Part shown: one piece after another, positions 6,624 to 16,753 of the stretch
How positions within the stretch are numbered: the first letter of the stretch is position 1
How the letters are laid out: the number at the start of each line of letters is the position of its first letter
Assembly (NCBI RefSeq): GCF_024684275.1
Contig: NZ_JAIKXF010000060.1
Coordinates: 1-30,910, forward strand
Direction: 5' to 3'
From: Ruminococcus sp.
GTDB lineage: Bacteria; Bacillota_A; Clostridia; Oscillospirales; Ruminococcaceae
Length of the DNA: 30,910 bases
Position numbers and translations under genes: made by a program
The notes under the pieces: generated by a model
Database searches by the model: none
Seen by the model: only the letters and a program-made list of their open reading frames with translations
What the model was told of the DNA's origin: nothing

Positions 6624-9600
6624 TCACTTTATCTTCGCAAGTACATCCTTGAAAATCTCATAATTATGCTTAACACCGTCATCAAGGTCAATCTTAATCA
6701 TCTGATCAGCAAGGTGATGTATCATTTCTTCGTATGTAATAAGCTCATCAGCCTGAGCATTGAGCTTTTCAAGTTCTTTGTTCAGCTTTACAGCCTCACT
6801 GCCTGATGCTCCGCTGATACGCTTTTCTATATCGGCAACAGCTGTTCTGTAACGTGACTGCTGCTCGTGAACGTAATCGGTTCTTAAACGGGCAATAGTA
6901 TCCGGCTGATAGCGGTGCATATAGATAAGAGCCTTGAAGCCGTTCTTCTTTCCGCTGTCAAACAGCCAGTAAATTGGACGCTTCTGATAAGTCTTGCAGT
7001 GATCCGCATAGAAGCTGTTAAGGAAATAATTGCGGATAACAGCTCTCGGATTACCCTTACCGCCGAGGGCATCAGCGATAAATCTTAGGTTATCTTCAAG
7101 AGTTTCCTCACCGAAGACTGTCTTAACAAACTGAACGAAAAGTCCGGTCAGGTCGTCGTCGAAGTATTCGTTGTCGCAGATAGGTATAATGTTATCTTTA
7201 TCAGCCGAGAAAGACTTATACTTGCTTTCGTCCCATTCTCCGCCTGCATACGCCACTCCCTCTGTATCGAGGGAGTATCTGCCGAACATACAGCCCACAG
7301 CATAGGAAACGAAGCTCCGCATATCTCTCTGCAAGTCGGCGGCACGAACGGTAATATCCTTATCGTCCACTTCGGGCGTCAGCTCATCCTGCAAGCCGTA
7401 GATCTCAATAAAGATACGGTTCAGCTCCTCCTCATTGGCTTTGAGCTTTGCTCTGCGGTCATTGCACTCGCCCTGCCACAGCAGATAGCACAGCTCCAAC
7501 GGACAGCTTGCCTTCGGGTGACTGCCGTAGTAGTGCTGCATCGCTGCACCGATAGCAGTTGCGTCCCACAGCTCCTTTGACCACTTCACAAACGGGTGTT
7601 CCTTGAAGTCCCAGCTTGTTTCAAAGCTGTCCCAGTCGGTTTTGGAAATACTGATATTTTCCAAAACAATACAATCTATATTACTCAGTAGTTCTTTATC
7701 ATCAGAGTAAACAAACGGTATTCTTTCTATATCCCCATTAGTAAAACTCATTGTAGGATTAAGTGCTTTCATATACCAAAATGTCACACAACTGCACATT
7801 AAAGCAAGCAGATAATAGAGTTTTGATTCGTCTGATAAAAAGATTGACCTACTTGTATCATCGTAAATAAATCCAGCTTCTTTGAACTTAACGGCAAATC
7901 GTGAAGAACTAAGTTTATTCCATGTAAGACCAGTTTTGAAATAGAACAGAGTGTTTTGTGGACGAGCTGCAAGTTTGCCTCTTGCATTTCTAAGAGTCTT
8001 GATTTCAAAACCATCGTTATACCAATTTACAATGATTTCGTTGTTGAATGACCATTTACGATATTCTCCGCCACTGTTACAAGGAAACCATTTGTATTTG
8101 CAGTCTTTAGTATCTTCTGTTGAAGTGTAGCCAAATCCTATGTTTGGAAATGATACTTCGTACCAACTTCTTTCAAATCTATCGTTATCACCAGTCGCAA
8201 GTCCAGCTTTTGGTTTTGCAAAGTCAAGAAGTGTTGAACCAATTACATAATTATATATGCCACTTTCTCCTACCCAATAAGCAATTGGTGAACCTGGAAT
8301 TTTAATAAAGTTTTCTTGTTTTGCTGTTTTCCACCGCTCATTAATTGTTGGGAAAACAAAAGGAACTCCGTTTTCATCTGTTTCATAGTATACTGTATAT
8401 TCGTACTGTGCATTGTAATCTGCTACTCTATTATTGTAGATAATAAAAGCAGAAGTTCCAAAGTTTATTCCTAAACTTGTTCCACCTTTACCGAGATACG
8501 GCATATGAACCATATTCACTATTGTCTTTGCATGATTGATTTTTGAGCGTAGTTCTTCAAAACTTGATAAAAACATCCAGCTTTCCATTGTAATCATTGA
8601 TGTAAAACTGTTAGGTTTAGTCATTGAAAATGCTTTTTCAATAAACGCTGAAAAGAAATCGCTTTTGCTGTCAGGATAATTATTTTTCAAATAATCTAAA
8701 AGTAAAGCATTCATATTACCGCTGCCCATATACGGTGGGTTTGTGCAAACCACATCATATCGCTGAGAGAGTATCTTGTAAAGCTGCATCAGGTGTTCCA
8801 TGTGACCAAAGCTGAGGTCAAGCGTACCCTGAAATTCGTCAAGTGCCTTGTCGATCTCATCATCAGCCTGCACCGTGATAAGAGAACCGTAGGTGTCGGC
8901 ATTCTCAAACTGCTCCACGAAAGACTTGATCGGTTCGTCAAGAAGCGAGTAATTGACAATGGGGAGATCCTGAAAATGAGAAAGGTTAGGCTTGATACCT
9001 CTACCGAGAAAACGGCGGTCATACTGCCTTGCTTTCATCATCACGGCAAAATACGCAAGCTGATACGCACGTTTGTCGAGGTCAAGTCCCCACAGATTAT
9101 TGCGGATGATATTCTGCGCTGCATCACGCTCAGTGTATCCGCAGGAAAGATAGATCTGCATCAGCACATCGAATGCATAAACGAGAATGTGACCGCTACC
9201 CATACAAGGATCTATAAATCGAATCTGCTCGGGCGTGAGGTCTTTGCGTCCTGCACGGATCTCTGCAAGCTGTGCCTGCACTTCGGGTGTCTGCTCCGCT
9301 TCATCGAGGTAGTATTTCCATTCAGAACGGGCAGAGGTGTCAGCGTGACCGTCCACCCACAGTCTGCCGAGGGAGTTTTCGACCATATAACGCACGATCC
9401 AGTCAGGTGTAAAGAGCTGTGTCGCTGCGGCGATGTTCTCCTTGCTCACCTTGACCTTGTTGCTCATAGCAGCGAAAACAGCGTCCTTTTTCTCGCTGTT
9501 ATAATACTGATACAGCCAGCCGATGATCTGAACTTGGTCTTTCCAATCTTCTTCAGGTATGAGAGTGATCATCTGCTCCAGTACGCTGCCTTCACGAAGG

Positions 9601-10130
9601 ACATTATCAGGGAACAGGAGTATTGTAAAGTCAGTAATACCGCTGAACATTCCCGGAAGGATCTCACCAAACGCATTGCACTGAGTTATGAGCAGATACT
9701 TATAAAGCTCCTCTGTATCGTTGGCTTCCTTGTAAGCATAGACTTTATCCATGTCAAGTCCATCAATATCAAGGTGAATAGCTTCATCTATTATCTGAGG
9801 CTTGAAATTGTTGGACTCGTCAGTAAACACTCTGACATGACTAGGAAGATATCCGTTTACCTCCATGTATCTGAGAGCGGTAAAACGGTTGAACCAAGTA
9901 TAAGCGGCTTCTTCCATTGCTTCCTGATAGCCAACGTTGTTTATTTTTTCAATGAGCGAGTTACGCTGCGATTTCTCATTAGGAGTCAACACTCTGCCAT
10001 TTACACTATCGACATTAGCTTCACCGCAGTTTTTTTCCGAAATTCCATACTGCAATGCTTTCTGACTTACACGGGAAATAAGCTCACGTCTTGCCCATAT
10101 AGCATATTTTTTTAAAGCATTCTTATCCAT
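6624..10130 (-). CDS. pglX: PglX, BREX adenine-specific DNA methyltransferase
   Basis: The 1168-aa product is the BREX N6-adenine methyltransferase, which marks host DNA at a non-palindromic site. The SAM-binding motif I reads DPCMGSGH (about residues 307-314) and the catalytic motif IV reads NPPYMGSG (about 462-469). Length and domain order match type I PglX: helical N-terminus, methyltransferase core, then a long specificity region and a helical C-terminus ending in predicted coiled coil. Base composition is mosaic: by hand count about 55-57% GC at 9301-9360 and 7441-7500, but about 28-32% at 8341-8400 and 7801-7860. The AT-rich block spans roughly codons 460-830, right after NPPY, where target recognition is expected. 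The start follows AGGGGG, 21 nt behind the DUF262 gene. Confidence 0.95.
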   Translation of the reverse strand: MDKNALKKYAIWARRELISRVSQKALQYGISEKNCGEANVDSVNGRVLTPNEKSQRNSLIEKINNVGYQEAMEEAAYTWFNRFTALRYMEVNGYLPSHVRVFTDESNNFKPQIIDEAIHLDIDGLDMDKVYAYKEANDTEELYKYLLITQCNAFGEILPGMFSGITDFTILLFPDNVLREGSVLEQMITLIPEEDWKDQVQIIGWLYQYYNSEKKDAVFAAMSNKVKVSKENIAAATQLFTPDWIVRYMVENSLGRLWVDGHADTSARSEWKYYLDEAEQTPEVQAQLAEIRAGRKDLTPEQIRFIDPCMGSGHILVYAFDVLMQIYLSCGYTERDAAQNIIRNNLWGLDLDKRAYQLAYFAVMMKARQYDRRFLGRGIKPNLSHFQDLPIVNYSLLDEPIKSFVEQFENADTYGSLITVQADDEIDKALDEFQGTLDLSFGHMEHLMQLYKILSQRYDVVCTNPPYMGSGNMNALLLDYLKNNYPDSKSDFFSAFIEKAFSMTKPNSFTSMITMESWMFLSSFEELRSKINHAKTIVNMVHMPYLGKGGTSLGINFGTSAFIIYNNRVADYNAQYEYTVYYETDENGVPFVFPTINERWKTAKQENFIKIPGSPIAYWVGESGIYNYVIGSTLLDFAKPKAGLATGDNDRFERSWYEVSFPNIGFGYTSTEDTKDCKYKWFPCNSGGEYRKWSFNNEIIVNWYNDGFEIKTLRNARGKLAARPQNTLFYFKTGLTWNKLSSSRFAVKFKEAGFIYDDTSRSIFLSDESKLYYLLALMCSCVTFWYMKALNPTMSFTNGDIERIPFVYSDDKELLSNIDCIVLENISISKTDWDSFETSWDFKEHPFVKWSKELWDATAIGAAMQHYYGSHPKASCPLELCYLLWQGECNDRRAKLKANEEELNRIFIEIYGLQDELTPEVDDKDITVRAADLQRDMRSFVSYAVGCMFGRYSLDTEGVAYAGGEWDESKYKSFSADKDNIIPICDNEYFDDDLTGLFVQFVKTVFGEETLEDNLRFIADALGGKGNPRAVIRNYFLNSFYADHCKTYQKRPIYWLFDSGKKNGFKALIYMHRYQPDTIARLRTDYVHEQQSRYRTAVADIEKRISGASGSEAVKLNKELEKLNAQADELITYEEMIHHLADQMIKIDLDDGVKHNYEIFKDVLAKIK

Positions 10131-10151
10131 ATATTAGTCCCCCTAATGGAA

Positions 10152-11933
10152 TTATACCCATCCGTTCTTCTTGAATTGTTCAATCATCGCTTTCTGTTCA
10201 TCAGTAGGCTCGGATATAGTTGCTTGTATCGGCACCTGATAATCGTTCTTCCACTTTTCTATAATTGATTTTATATCATTTGCGATTTGTATATCTCGTT
10301 CTGTTATATCGTCAAGACTCCACTCATTAATAGCCGATGAAGCCATTTCTTTTGTACAAGCGACAGCTGACTTTGCATATTCAACTTTCTTCTTACCAAA
10401 ATATCCATTACCTGCAGTTATATTGAGACGTTTCTCAAAAGGCAGCTTATTGCCTATATGCTCTATTTTTTCTTTTATCACATCCTCCTTGACATCTGGG
10501 AAATAGTTTGTCTGCCATTTCTGAGGGAAGATGTGCTCAATTTCCCAGCTCTGAGGTAATAAGTCTGTTTGTTCACTGTTCCTATATGCGATAATTTTCA
10601 AAAGCATACGTACCGCATTTCTATTTGGAGCTTTAATTGCATTTGAAAGTTGGGTGAGATCAATATCCTTAAAATTGAACATAGGATGCTCGCTATCTAT
10701 AATGGATACATTAAGTTTTAATATATCACCCTTTACTGCATTGATAGTTGGGAAAAGAAGATATCGAGAAAGAAGCTCTGCCAATAAGTTCCTTAAGAAA
10801 ATAATAAACGTATCCTTAAAGTTTTCTGATTCACGATGCTGAAGATAGTATATTATAACAGGGTATTTCCAGAATTCATTTGGATAAGAGCTCAGAATAT
10901 CAAGAACTCTCAAAATAGAAGCATCTGTGCTCCACTCTTCGTCCTCTATAGTCTCTCTTTTTGTAATAACAAGCCATACATTAAGGATAGTTCTGAGATT
11001 ATTCATTAGACTATCTTCAAAAAGCTTGATACTTTTACCTTCAAGGAAGTATTTCCTTACACCGGGAGTTGTAGAGTTACTATCTTTTTCTTTAGCTCTA
11101 AGATAAAACATATAGTAGTAAAACAACTGTTGAATGCTTTCGCCGGCATATCTTGCTTTTTCATCTAAGTCTTTCCAGTCTTCAATGAAATCCTTTTTAT
11201 CATCACTGCTTTTTTTATTGTATATTTCAGCTTTGAATATATCGGCATCTGATAATGGCATTCCACGGTCATTTAAAGTCGAGAATATTCTTAATGCAGT
11301 ACTTTGTGTATCTGCAGTAATAGGTAACAAAATCGCCTGATGCAACAAAGCATATATAAAATCATAGATCATCAAAGGATCATTTTTAGATGCTTCATCA
11401 AGCAACTCTTGAAAACGAATATAATTCTTAGAATAATTATCATCAGCTTTATTATTAGCTATACCTGTTTTCAGTATCTCTCTAAGAATTTCATTTCCTT
11501 CATTGTTTATGACTCTGGATGTTAAAAGTATATCATCAAAATCAACTTCAGCTGTAAGCTTATTTGCTCTCCATATACATTCTCTGATTTGTTTTAGAAA
11601 GTTATCGGATTCTTTACTTTGTGTGCCTTGTTCAAGTTTTGTATATATAGCTCTCAAAAGAAGAAAAAGAGAGGTTATACGCTGCTGGCCATCAATTATT
11701 TCCTGATTGCCTTTGTTCTCGTAAGATACTACGCATCCTAAAAAATAGGTCGCATTACGTTTGGAGCCACCATCATTTTGGGTAAAGTCCCATATATCAT
11801 CAAATAACGTGTTAACTTGATCATAACTCCAAGCATAGGGCCTTTGGTATTCAGGAATAACAAATGGATTTTCAATACCTGATGATAACAATGTTTTAAC
11901 GCTCTGTTTATTAACTTCTATGGTCGCAGCCAT
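10152..11933 (-). CDS. DUF262/DUF1524 GmrSD-like nuclease (BrxU-like)
   Basis: This 593-aa protein fuses an N-terminal DUF262 domain with a C-terminal DUF1524 HNH-like domain, the architecture of GmrSD type IV restriction enzymes and BrxU. DUF262 is shown by PEYQRPYAW (27-35) and the nucleotide-site motif DGQQR (81-85), plus NDRGMPLSDAD further on. DUF1524 is shown by IEHIFPQ (about 466-471) and the later IGNKLPF...NITAGNGYFGKKK. Known relatives cut DNA carrying modified cytosines and use NTP. BREX blocks unmodified phage, so such an enzyme would cover phages that hide behind base modification; BrxU does this in one described BREX island. Here the gene sits between brxC and pglX, 13 nt and 21 nt from its neighbours. 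A sampled line (10801-10860) is about 30% GC. Specificity is inferred. Confidence 0.88.
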   Translation of the reverse strand: MAATIEVNKQSVKTLLSSGIENPFVIPEYQRPYAWSYDQVNTLFDDIWDFTQNDGGSKRNATYFLGCVVSYENKGNQEIIDGQQRITSLFLLLRAIYTKLEQGTQSKESDNFLKQIRECIWRANKLTAEVDFDDILLTSRVINNEGNEILREILKTGIANNKADDNYSKNYIRFQELLDEASKNDPLMIYDFIYALLHQAILLPITADTQSTALRIFSTLNDRGMPLSDADIFKAEIYNKKSSDDKKDFIEDWKDLDEKARYAGESIQQLFYYYMFYLRAKEKDSNSTTPGVRKYFLEGKSIKLFEDSLMNNLRTILNVWLVITKRETIEDEEWSTDASILRVLDILSSYPNEFWKYPVIIYYLQHRESENFKDTFIIFLRNLLAELLSRYLLFPTINAVKGDILKLNVSIIDSEHPMFNFKDIDLTQLSNAIKAPNRNAVRMLLKIIAYRNSEQTDLLPQSWEIEHIFPQKWQTNYFPDVKEDVIKEKIEHIGNKLPFEKRLNITAGNGYFGKKKVEYAKSAVACTKEMASSAINEWSLDDITERDIQIANDIKSIIEKWKNDYQVPIQATISEPTDEQKAMIEQFKKNGWV

Positions 11934-11946
11934 GTTTATTCACCCC

Positions 11947-14900
11947 TTATTTTATTTCAATACCATCGCAGCCCTGCATATACATTTTTAGCTGGGTACG
12001 GATCTGTTCAACATAATTGTCGAGTTCCTCCTCAGTTTCGATTCTCTTTGTAGGAAAGACTATCTGGCGATTATATGCTTTTATAATTTTCTTCTGCTTA
12101 GTTCCTGTTTCAGTCTTAGGTTTATTCTCCACAGGTGGCTTCTTCATAAGTTCAATGTTATAAAGCGCCTGATCCATGTGCTGAACCATAGGAGGGAGAA
12201 GTCCATCAAGAAGTGCAAGGCTTTCAAGTTCGCCTATACGCTCTTTCTGCTGAGTGTAGAACAGATCAGATTTTTTGAGTATATCTTCGCATCTGAAATC
12301 ACCCGAACCAGCAGAATGTATCTTTTCCATACACTGACGAACGTTTTCAAGGATTTCAGCTTTCTTCTTTTCAAGAAGGCGATTATGACCTTCTCTAACT
12401 TGCTTCATGAGTGTATTAAGCTCAGGAATACATTTGTAATCGAACTTTGTATTAACTACAACAAGCAGACGAATTCTGTTCAAAGCATTATTAGCTTCTT
12501 CTTCATGGGAAAGATAATCAAGCTCGTTATGAAGATCAGCAAGCATTTTTACAGCTGAATCATATATCTGTACCTGACTTCTGAAGAATTCCTCGACCTT
12601 ATGCATATTATCCTTGCTGTCATACAGGTCATCTTCTTTTTTGATAAGTGCTGAAACAAGAGAAACATTGTCTTTCTTCTGAGAAAGAATCTCATTTGAA
12701 AGGTCAATTGCGTGTTTTACGACCTGCTTATCAGGATAATTCTTTCCGTCATAACGTCCCAATAGTTCTTCATAGTGAGTTTTCATTGCAGTGAATTTAT
12801 CAATGATAAACGATACAAGACCATCTTCATCAGCCGGAACGTCCATAATATCAAGAAAATCACGGAGGAATTCTCTTGCTTCCTTCATATTTGAAGCGTT
12901 TATACTCTTACGCTTTGAAACGAGCGTTCTTCCTGTTTCAGACTTCTTTCTGAGCATATCAGGAAGCTTTGGATCAGAAGGCTGAATAGTATTTCCTGCG
13001 TACTTTACTGTAACCTTCTGATCAACGATCAGTAATGCAACAACAGCAGCTATATCAATTTCACGCCAGCCATACGGTATAGCCTGGTATCTTGTCTGAA
13101 TATCAGCCATTGAAGTAGGAAGCGACTTAGTGTCCTGCATTTCGAGGTATTCTTCTATTTTTGCTGCCGCATTCTGATTCGGAACATGACCTTCAAATGC
13201 AAGCTGTGCTTTTTTTGAGAGAATTTCGATTATGTCATCATCGGTCTCAGCATTTTTCGTAATAAGATCGAGTTCGCTGTAAACATGAGCAACAAGGTAT
13301 TCAAGTGACTGGTCAATTTTTGACTTGGCATCACCGTTCTTAAGTGAAATGTGTTCGCCGTCGACATAGAACTGAGCATTTTCAATTGCCTTGCGTAATG
13401 CATCAATGGCAGAAGTCTCATAATTATTCGCCTGATCCTGCTGAGCACGAATAATGTCCTGCGTAGATTTAGGCATCTGCGGTACGTTATGCTGCATAAC
13501 GTACTTTCTGATTTGCATTGCCTTTTTCAGCGAGTCAAAGTAAGGGGTTTCATCAAGAGCGATTATAGCTTCGCCGTGCGACTGTGCCATAAGTGTCAGC
13601 TCATTCTTTTCGGTTGTATCAGTGGCAACAGTAAGAAATTTCAGTATCATTCCGCCTGTAGCAGCACCGAACGTTGCATTATCCACTTTCTGATCAAAAG
13701 CAAAGTCGTATTTCCCGTAGCGATATTTTTTGGCTGTATAAAGATCACCAAATATGATCTGACCAATACGCTCTATAATGTTTGATGTATCAACAGGAGT
13801 AGCGTTTATTTCCTTCTGAATGTCCTGTTCTTCATCGGTAAGGAAGTTATACTCATCGCCAGTTCTACCAATGTAGTTCTGGTCCATTAATCTTTCAAGA
13901 GATTTGCATACAGCTTCACGAAGAACTACCTTGTCTGCTCTTATGTCATCAGCCATAAGAATAACGATATTATCAATGGTTGCTTTAATATCATCAATAT
14001 AGCGAATGAGGTAGAGGAGCTTTAAAACATCTACATCGTACTGTTCGATACCTGCCTGAGTATCAGCGGCCTTCTGGCAGCGTTCAATAACACGTCTGAT
14101 CGAACCATCAAGGAAAGTGTGAACGGTATCATAGAAGTGGAAGAACGGAACAAGAGTATATTCGTCTCTGTCCTGAACCTTCTGTGCAGCCTCCTGGAAA
14201 CCAGAAAGCATGGAACGCTCACCGCCTGAAAAATGCTTTCCGGCGTTACCGTGCTTACGGATTTCGTTGAAGACCTTCTGCATGATTATAAACTGATAAG
14301 GAACAAACGGGTAGTTTACAGCAAATTCGTGTGCTCCGCTGTATCCCTTTATATCAAGTAAAGCATCTCCGTGTTTGAAGCTGAAAAGATTACCGAGTAC
14401 TGAATCATTTTCTTCATAAAGCTTTTCAAGCTCCTTTTCAACAGGAGCTTTTTTGCGAAGGATTCGCTTCTGAATTACTTCATCAACTGATGAAGATGTG
14501 AGGGAAAGTCTTGACTTAAATCTTGCCTGAATACGTGAGAATTCATCTGCACGAACCTTAATGATCTCATCAATAGCTTCCTGTCCGGTACACATTACCC
14601 ATACTTTACTTTCGCATTCACTGCCAATCTTTTCGGTCAGAGATTGCAGATTTAGGAGCATGTCTGTATCAGTACCAACGTACTGTCCGGCTTCATCGAC
14701 CATAAAGAGCAGTCTGAAATCATCAGGCTTACTGTCTACATATTCTTTAATATCTGCTACGAGCTGTGCTATACTGAATTCAACAGCACTCTTGTCATTG
14801 AACCAATTCTGAGCATCTTCTTCGCTGAGGTCAAGAGCTTCCATAAGGGCAGGGACAATTGCCTTACCATTAAAAGCAAATGCCTTTCTCTGTTCAAGCC

Positions 14901-15474
14901 ACGGCTTGCCTTTCTTTTCTTCAAAAGCTTTACGAAACGCTTCTGTTTTGCCTTCATGTTCAATATACTTTTCAAGCATTGCTACTTTAAGGTTTTCACC
15001 ATAGAAACCGAGGTGATTATAAAACATCTTGGCAAAGACTTTAAGAACAGCAGTTTTATCTTTGTTTATAGAGCCTTCAATATCAATATTGAAAAGAATA
15101 GTCTCAGTCTTTCCTTTAGTAGCATTATCTATAAGCATGAATGTTGCTGGATCATCTGCAAATTTATCACGGAAGTATTCAACCGTTTTCTTTCCCTGAA
15201 CTTCCTTGTTTTCAAGAATATAAGAAAGCATTTTCAGAAAATGAGATTTACCACTTCCGAAGAAACCGGAGATCCAAACACCAATGTCAGAAGTCGGATT
15301 TGAAAAAGTCTCTCCGTAATAAGTGAAAAACGACATAAAATGCTTTTTCAGCTCGTTAGTGATTACATACTCTTTAACTTCCTGATAAAGAACGCTCTCT
15401 TCATCCTGATCTACTTTTATGACACCATTGACCTTACGGTTAATGTCATCGTCAAACATATTTTTAATAAGCAT
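11947..15474 (-). CDS. brxC: BrxC (PglY-like) large P-loop ATPase
   Basis: The 1175-aa product is BrxC, the large ATPase of type I BREX. A Walker A motif GFFGSGKS lies at 70-77, preceded by the family-typical VWIS strand. An acidic Walker B-like stretch (LLFMVDEAGQ) falls near residues 255-265. The rest is long and mainly helical, with charged coiled-coil-prone stretches from about 850 to 1120. Its ATPase is thought to power or regulate the BREX complex with BrxB and PglZ. The start ATG follows AAGGGG with 9-nt spacing. The gene lies 31 nt after brxB, the largest gap in the operon. The length is normal and the frame intact. Confidence 0.94.
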   Translation of the reverse strand: MLIKNMFDDDINRKVNGVIKVDQDEESVLYQEVKEYVITNELKKHFMSFFTYYGETFSNPTSDIGVWISGFFGSGKSHFLKMLSYILENKEVQGKKTVEYFRDKFADDPATFMLIDNATKGKTETILFNIDIEGSINKDKTAVLKVFAKMFYNHLGFYGENLKVAMLEKYIEHEGKTEAFRKAFEEKKGKPWLEQRKAFAFNGKAIVPALMEALDLSEEDAQNWFNDKSAVEFSIAQLVADIKEYVDSKPDDFRLLFMVDEAGQYVGTDTDMLLNLQSLTEKIGSECESKVWVMCTGQEAIDEIIKVRADEFSRIQARFKSRLSLTSSSVDEVIQKRILRKKAPVEKELEKLYEENDSVLGNLFSFKHGDALLDIKGYSGAHEFAVNYPFVPYQFIIMQKVFNEIRKHGNAGKHFSGGERSMLSGFQEAAQKVQDRDEYTLVPFFHFYDTVHTFLDGSIRRVIERCQKAADTQAGIEQYDVDVLKLLYLIRYIDDIKATIDNIVILMADDIRADKVVLREAVCKSLERLMDQNYIGRTGDEYNFLTDEEQDIQKEINATPVDTSNIIERIGQIIFGDLYTAKKYRYGKYDFAFDQKVDNATFGAATGGMILKFLTVATDTTEKNELTLMAQSHGEAIIALDETPYFDSLKKAMQIRKYVMQHNVPQMPKSTQDIIRAQQDQANNYETSAIDALRKAIENAQFYVDGEHISLKNGDAKSKIDQSLEYLVAHVYSELDLITKNAETDDDIIEILSKKAQLAFEGHVPNQNAAAKIEEYLEMQDTKSLPTSMADIQTRYQAIPYGWREIDIAAVVALLIVDQKVTVKYAGNTIQPSDPKLPDMLRKKSETGRTLVSKRKSINASNMKEAREFLRDFLDIMDVPADEDGLVSFIIDKFTAMKTHYEELLGRYDGKNYPDKQVVKHAIDLSNEILSQKKDNVSLVSALIKKEDDLYDSKDNMHKVEEFFRSQVQIYDSAVKMLADLHNELDYLSHEEEANNALNRIRLLVVVNTKFDYKCIPELNTLMKQVREGHNRLLEKKKAEILENVRQCMEKIHSAGSGDFRCEDILKKSDLFYTQQKERIGELESLALLDGLLPPMVQHMDQALYNIELMKKPPVENKPKTETGTKQKKIIKAYNRQIVFPTKRIETEEELDNYVEQIRTQLKMYMQGCDGIEIK

Positions 15475-15505
15475 AATAAAAATCCCCTTATTAACTATTG
15501 TGTGG

Positions 15506-16066
15506 TTAAACTACATTAAAAGCTCTGTAGTACGGATTTGGTGTGAGTTTATCAAATAATCTGACGTAATTGCCGTCAAATGTACCCGGATACATGACAA
15601 GTATCGGAGTAGCTGAGAAGTACGGCTGTACGGCTTCAAGCATTTTATGAACTCGCATGAAAGGGAAAGCGTCGCCTACGCCAGTAATAAGCATTACATC
15701 TCCAGTTTTCAATTCACCGTATTCCTTCATTTTGCTTATGAATTCTTGTTCTCCAATGGCAGAATGAATTGATTCAAGGGTGTATTCACTGCCGTCGCTT
15801 TCTTCCATGTCAGGTATACTGTCAAGTATATCAAGGTCAGCACATATCTCCATAAATATCTTGTACAGATCATATTCTACGATATGACTTTTTATAGACT
15901 GATCGGTAGTTATTTGCTTGACAAAGTGCTTTATTTTCATTTCTTCAGCAGGATCATAGCAGAAGATACGTATATTCACTTCATTGCTGAGTCCCTTGCC
16001 TTCGAGGAAATTTTCGTCCTGAACAAGTTTTCTGAGTTTATCAAGTCTTTCATTTATATTACTCAT
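15506..16066 (-). CDS. brxB: BrxB (DUF1788)
   Basis: The 186-aa product has the size, position and features of BrxB, a small BREX core protein of the DUF1788 family. It opens with a helix rich in charged residues (INERLDKLRKLVQDENF), has a central TGDVMLITGVGDAFPFMR stretch (about 120-137), and ends with the family-like MYPGTF...LFDKL...YYRAF segment, which is a good BrxB marker. No catalytic motif is evident. BrxB is needed for BREX defence and is thought to bridge BrxC and PglZ. The start follows GAGGTAAG with normal spacing, 11 nt after brxA. Confidence 0.9.
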   Translation of the reverse strand: MSNINERLDKLRKLVQDENFLEGKGLSNEVNIRIFCYDPAEEMKIKHFVKQITTDQSIKSHIVEYDLYKIFMEICADLDILDSIPDMEESDGSEYTLESIHSAIGEQEFISKMKEYGELKTGDVMLITGVGDAFPFMRVHKMLEAVQPYFSATPILVMYPGTFDGNYVRLFDKLTPNPYYRAFNVV

Positions 16067-16077
16067 ATATACTTACC

Positions 16078-16725
16078 TCATAAACAATTAAATGCAGACA
16101 GTGCTGCGGTGTCATTGTTGTTTCTAATTGAGTTTTCAAGGATAGAGTAGATCAAAACAGGATTAAGGTGATCTGATTTTGTATTGTCGAGGTAATTGTT
16201 TTCTACCAAAATCCTTACAAGAACTTGCTTTATCTTTTTCACAGTGCTTTCAGCCCATGTAGAAACATTATCGTCTTGCTCCTGTAACCTCATAAAAAAC
16301 GCATTTACATCTATCTTGCTGAACGAAAGATTCTGCTGTTTGAATTTATCGCCTACAACAGTGATCATAAAGTCCCATACAAGACGGTTATACTTCATCA
16401 TAGAATAAAGACATATCTGCTTTGCGACTTCACTTGACTGTGTTGCAATAGCAGAAACGAGTGTTTTATCACCTAATGAGTTGAGTCTGTTTATACAAAC
16501 CCGTGCAAGATTTTTTATTTGACGTTCAGTAGGGTACTGAAAGAGATTATCTGCAATAATTTTGTTTATTGCTTCTTCATCGGTAAGTCCATCATTTAAA
16601 AGTTTGGCTGTAATACGCATCTCATGGAATAAGAATTGTTCTCTAGTCAGTGAGCCATTATATTTAGAATTAATAGATACAATCTGGCGTTTTTTCTTTT
16701 CCACGCCAAAACCACATCCTTTCAT
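16078..16725 (-). CDS. brxA: BrxA (DUF1819), first gene of the BREX operon
   Basis: The 215-aa product fits BrxA of the DUF1819 family, a small DNA-binding BREX core protein with a winged-helix-rich fold. Visible family features are the opening YNGSLTREQFLFHEMRI segment (23-39), the GLTDEEAINKI helix, and a late SFSKIDVNAFFMRLQ region. The start is uncertain. The first ATG (16725) has no Shine-Dalgarno upstream, while an in-frame GTG at codon 8 (16704) has AAAGGA 12 nt before it. The BREX promoter lies about 115 nt upstream, leaving a long leader with palindromes. brxB follows after 11 nt. Confidence 0.9.
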   Translation of the reverse strand: MKGCGFGVEKKKRQIVSINSKYNGSLTREQFLFHEMRITAKLLNDGLTDEEAINKIIADNLFQYPTERQIKNLARVCINRLNSLGDKTLVSAIATQSSEVAKQICLYSMMKYNRLVWDFMITVVGDKFKQQNLSFSKIDVNAFFMRLQEQDDNVSTWAESTVKKIKQVLVRILVENNYLDNTKSDHLNPVLIYSILENSIRNNNDTAALSAFNCL

Positions 16726-16753
16726 GGTTCAATTATTGTAAAAAGTCGTTATA

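Noticed and set aside
8793..10115. 440-codon plus-strand open frame opposite pglX
   Set aside because: It lies antisense to the conserved methyltransferase region of pglX, has no good ribosome binding site, and its protein has no motif. Long antisense frames are common opposite GC-richer genes.
12178..12558. 126-codon plus-strand frame inside brxC
   Set aside because: Shadow of brxC with no ribosome binding site or domain pattern.
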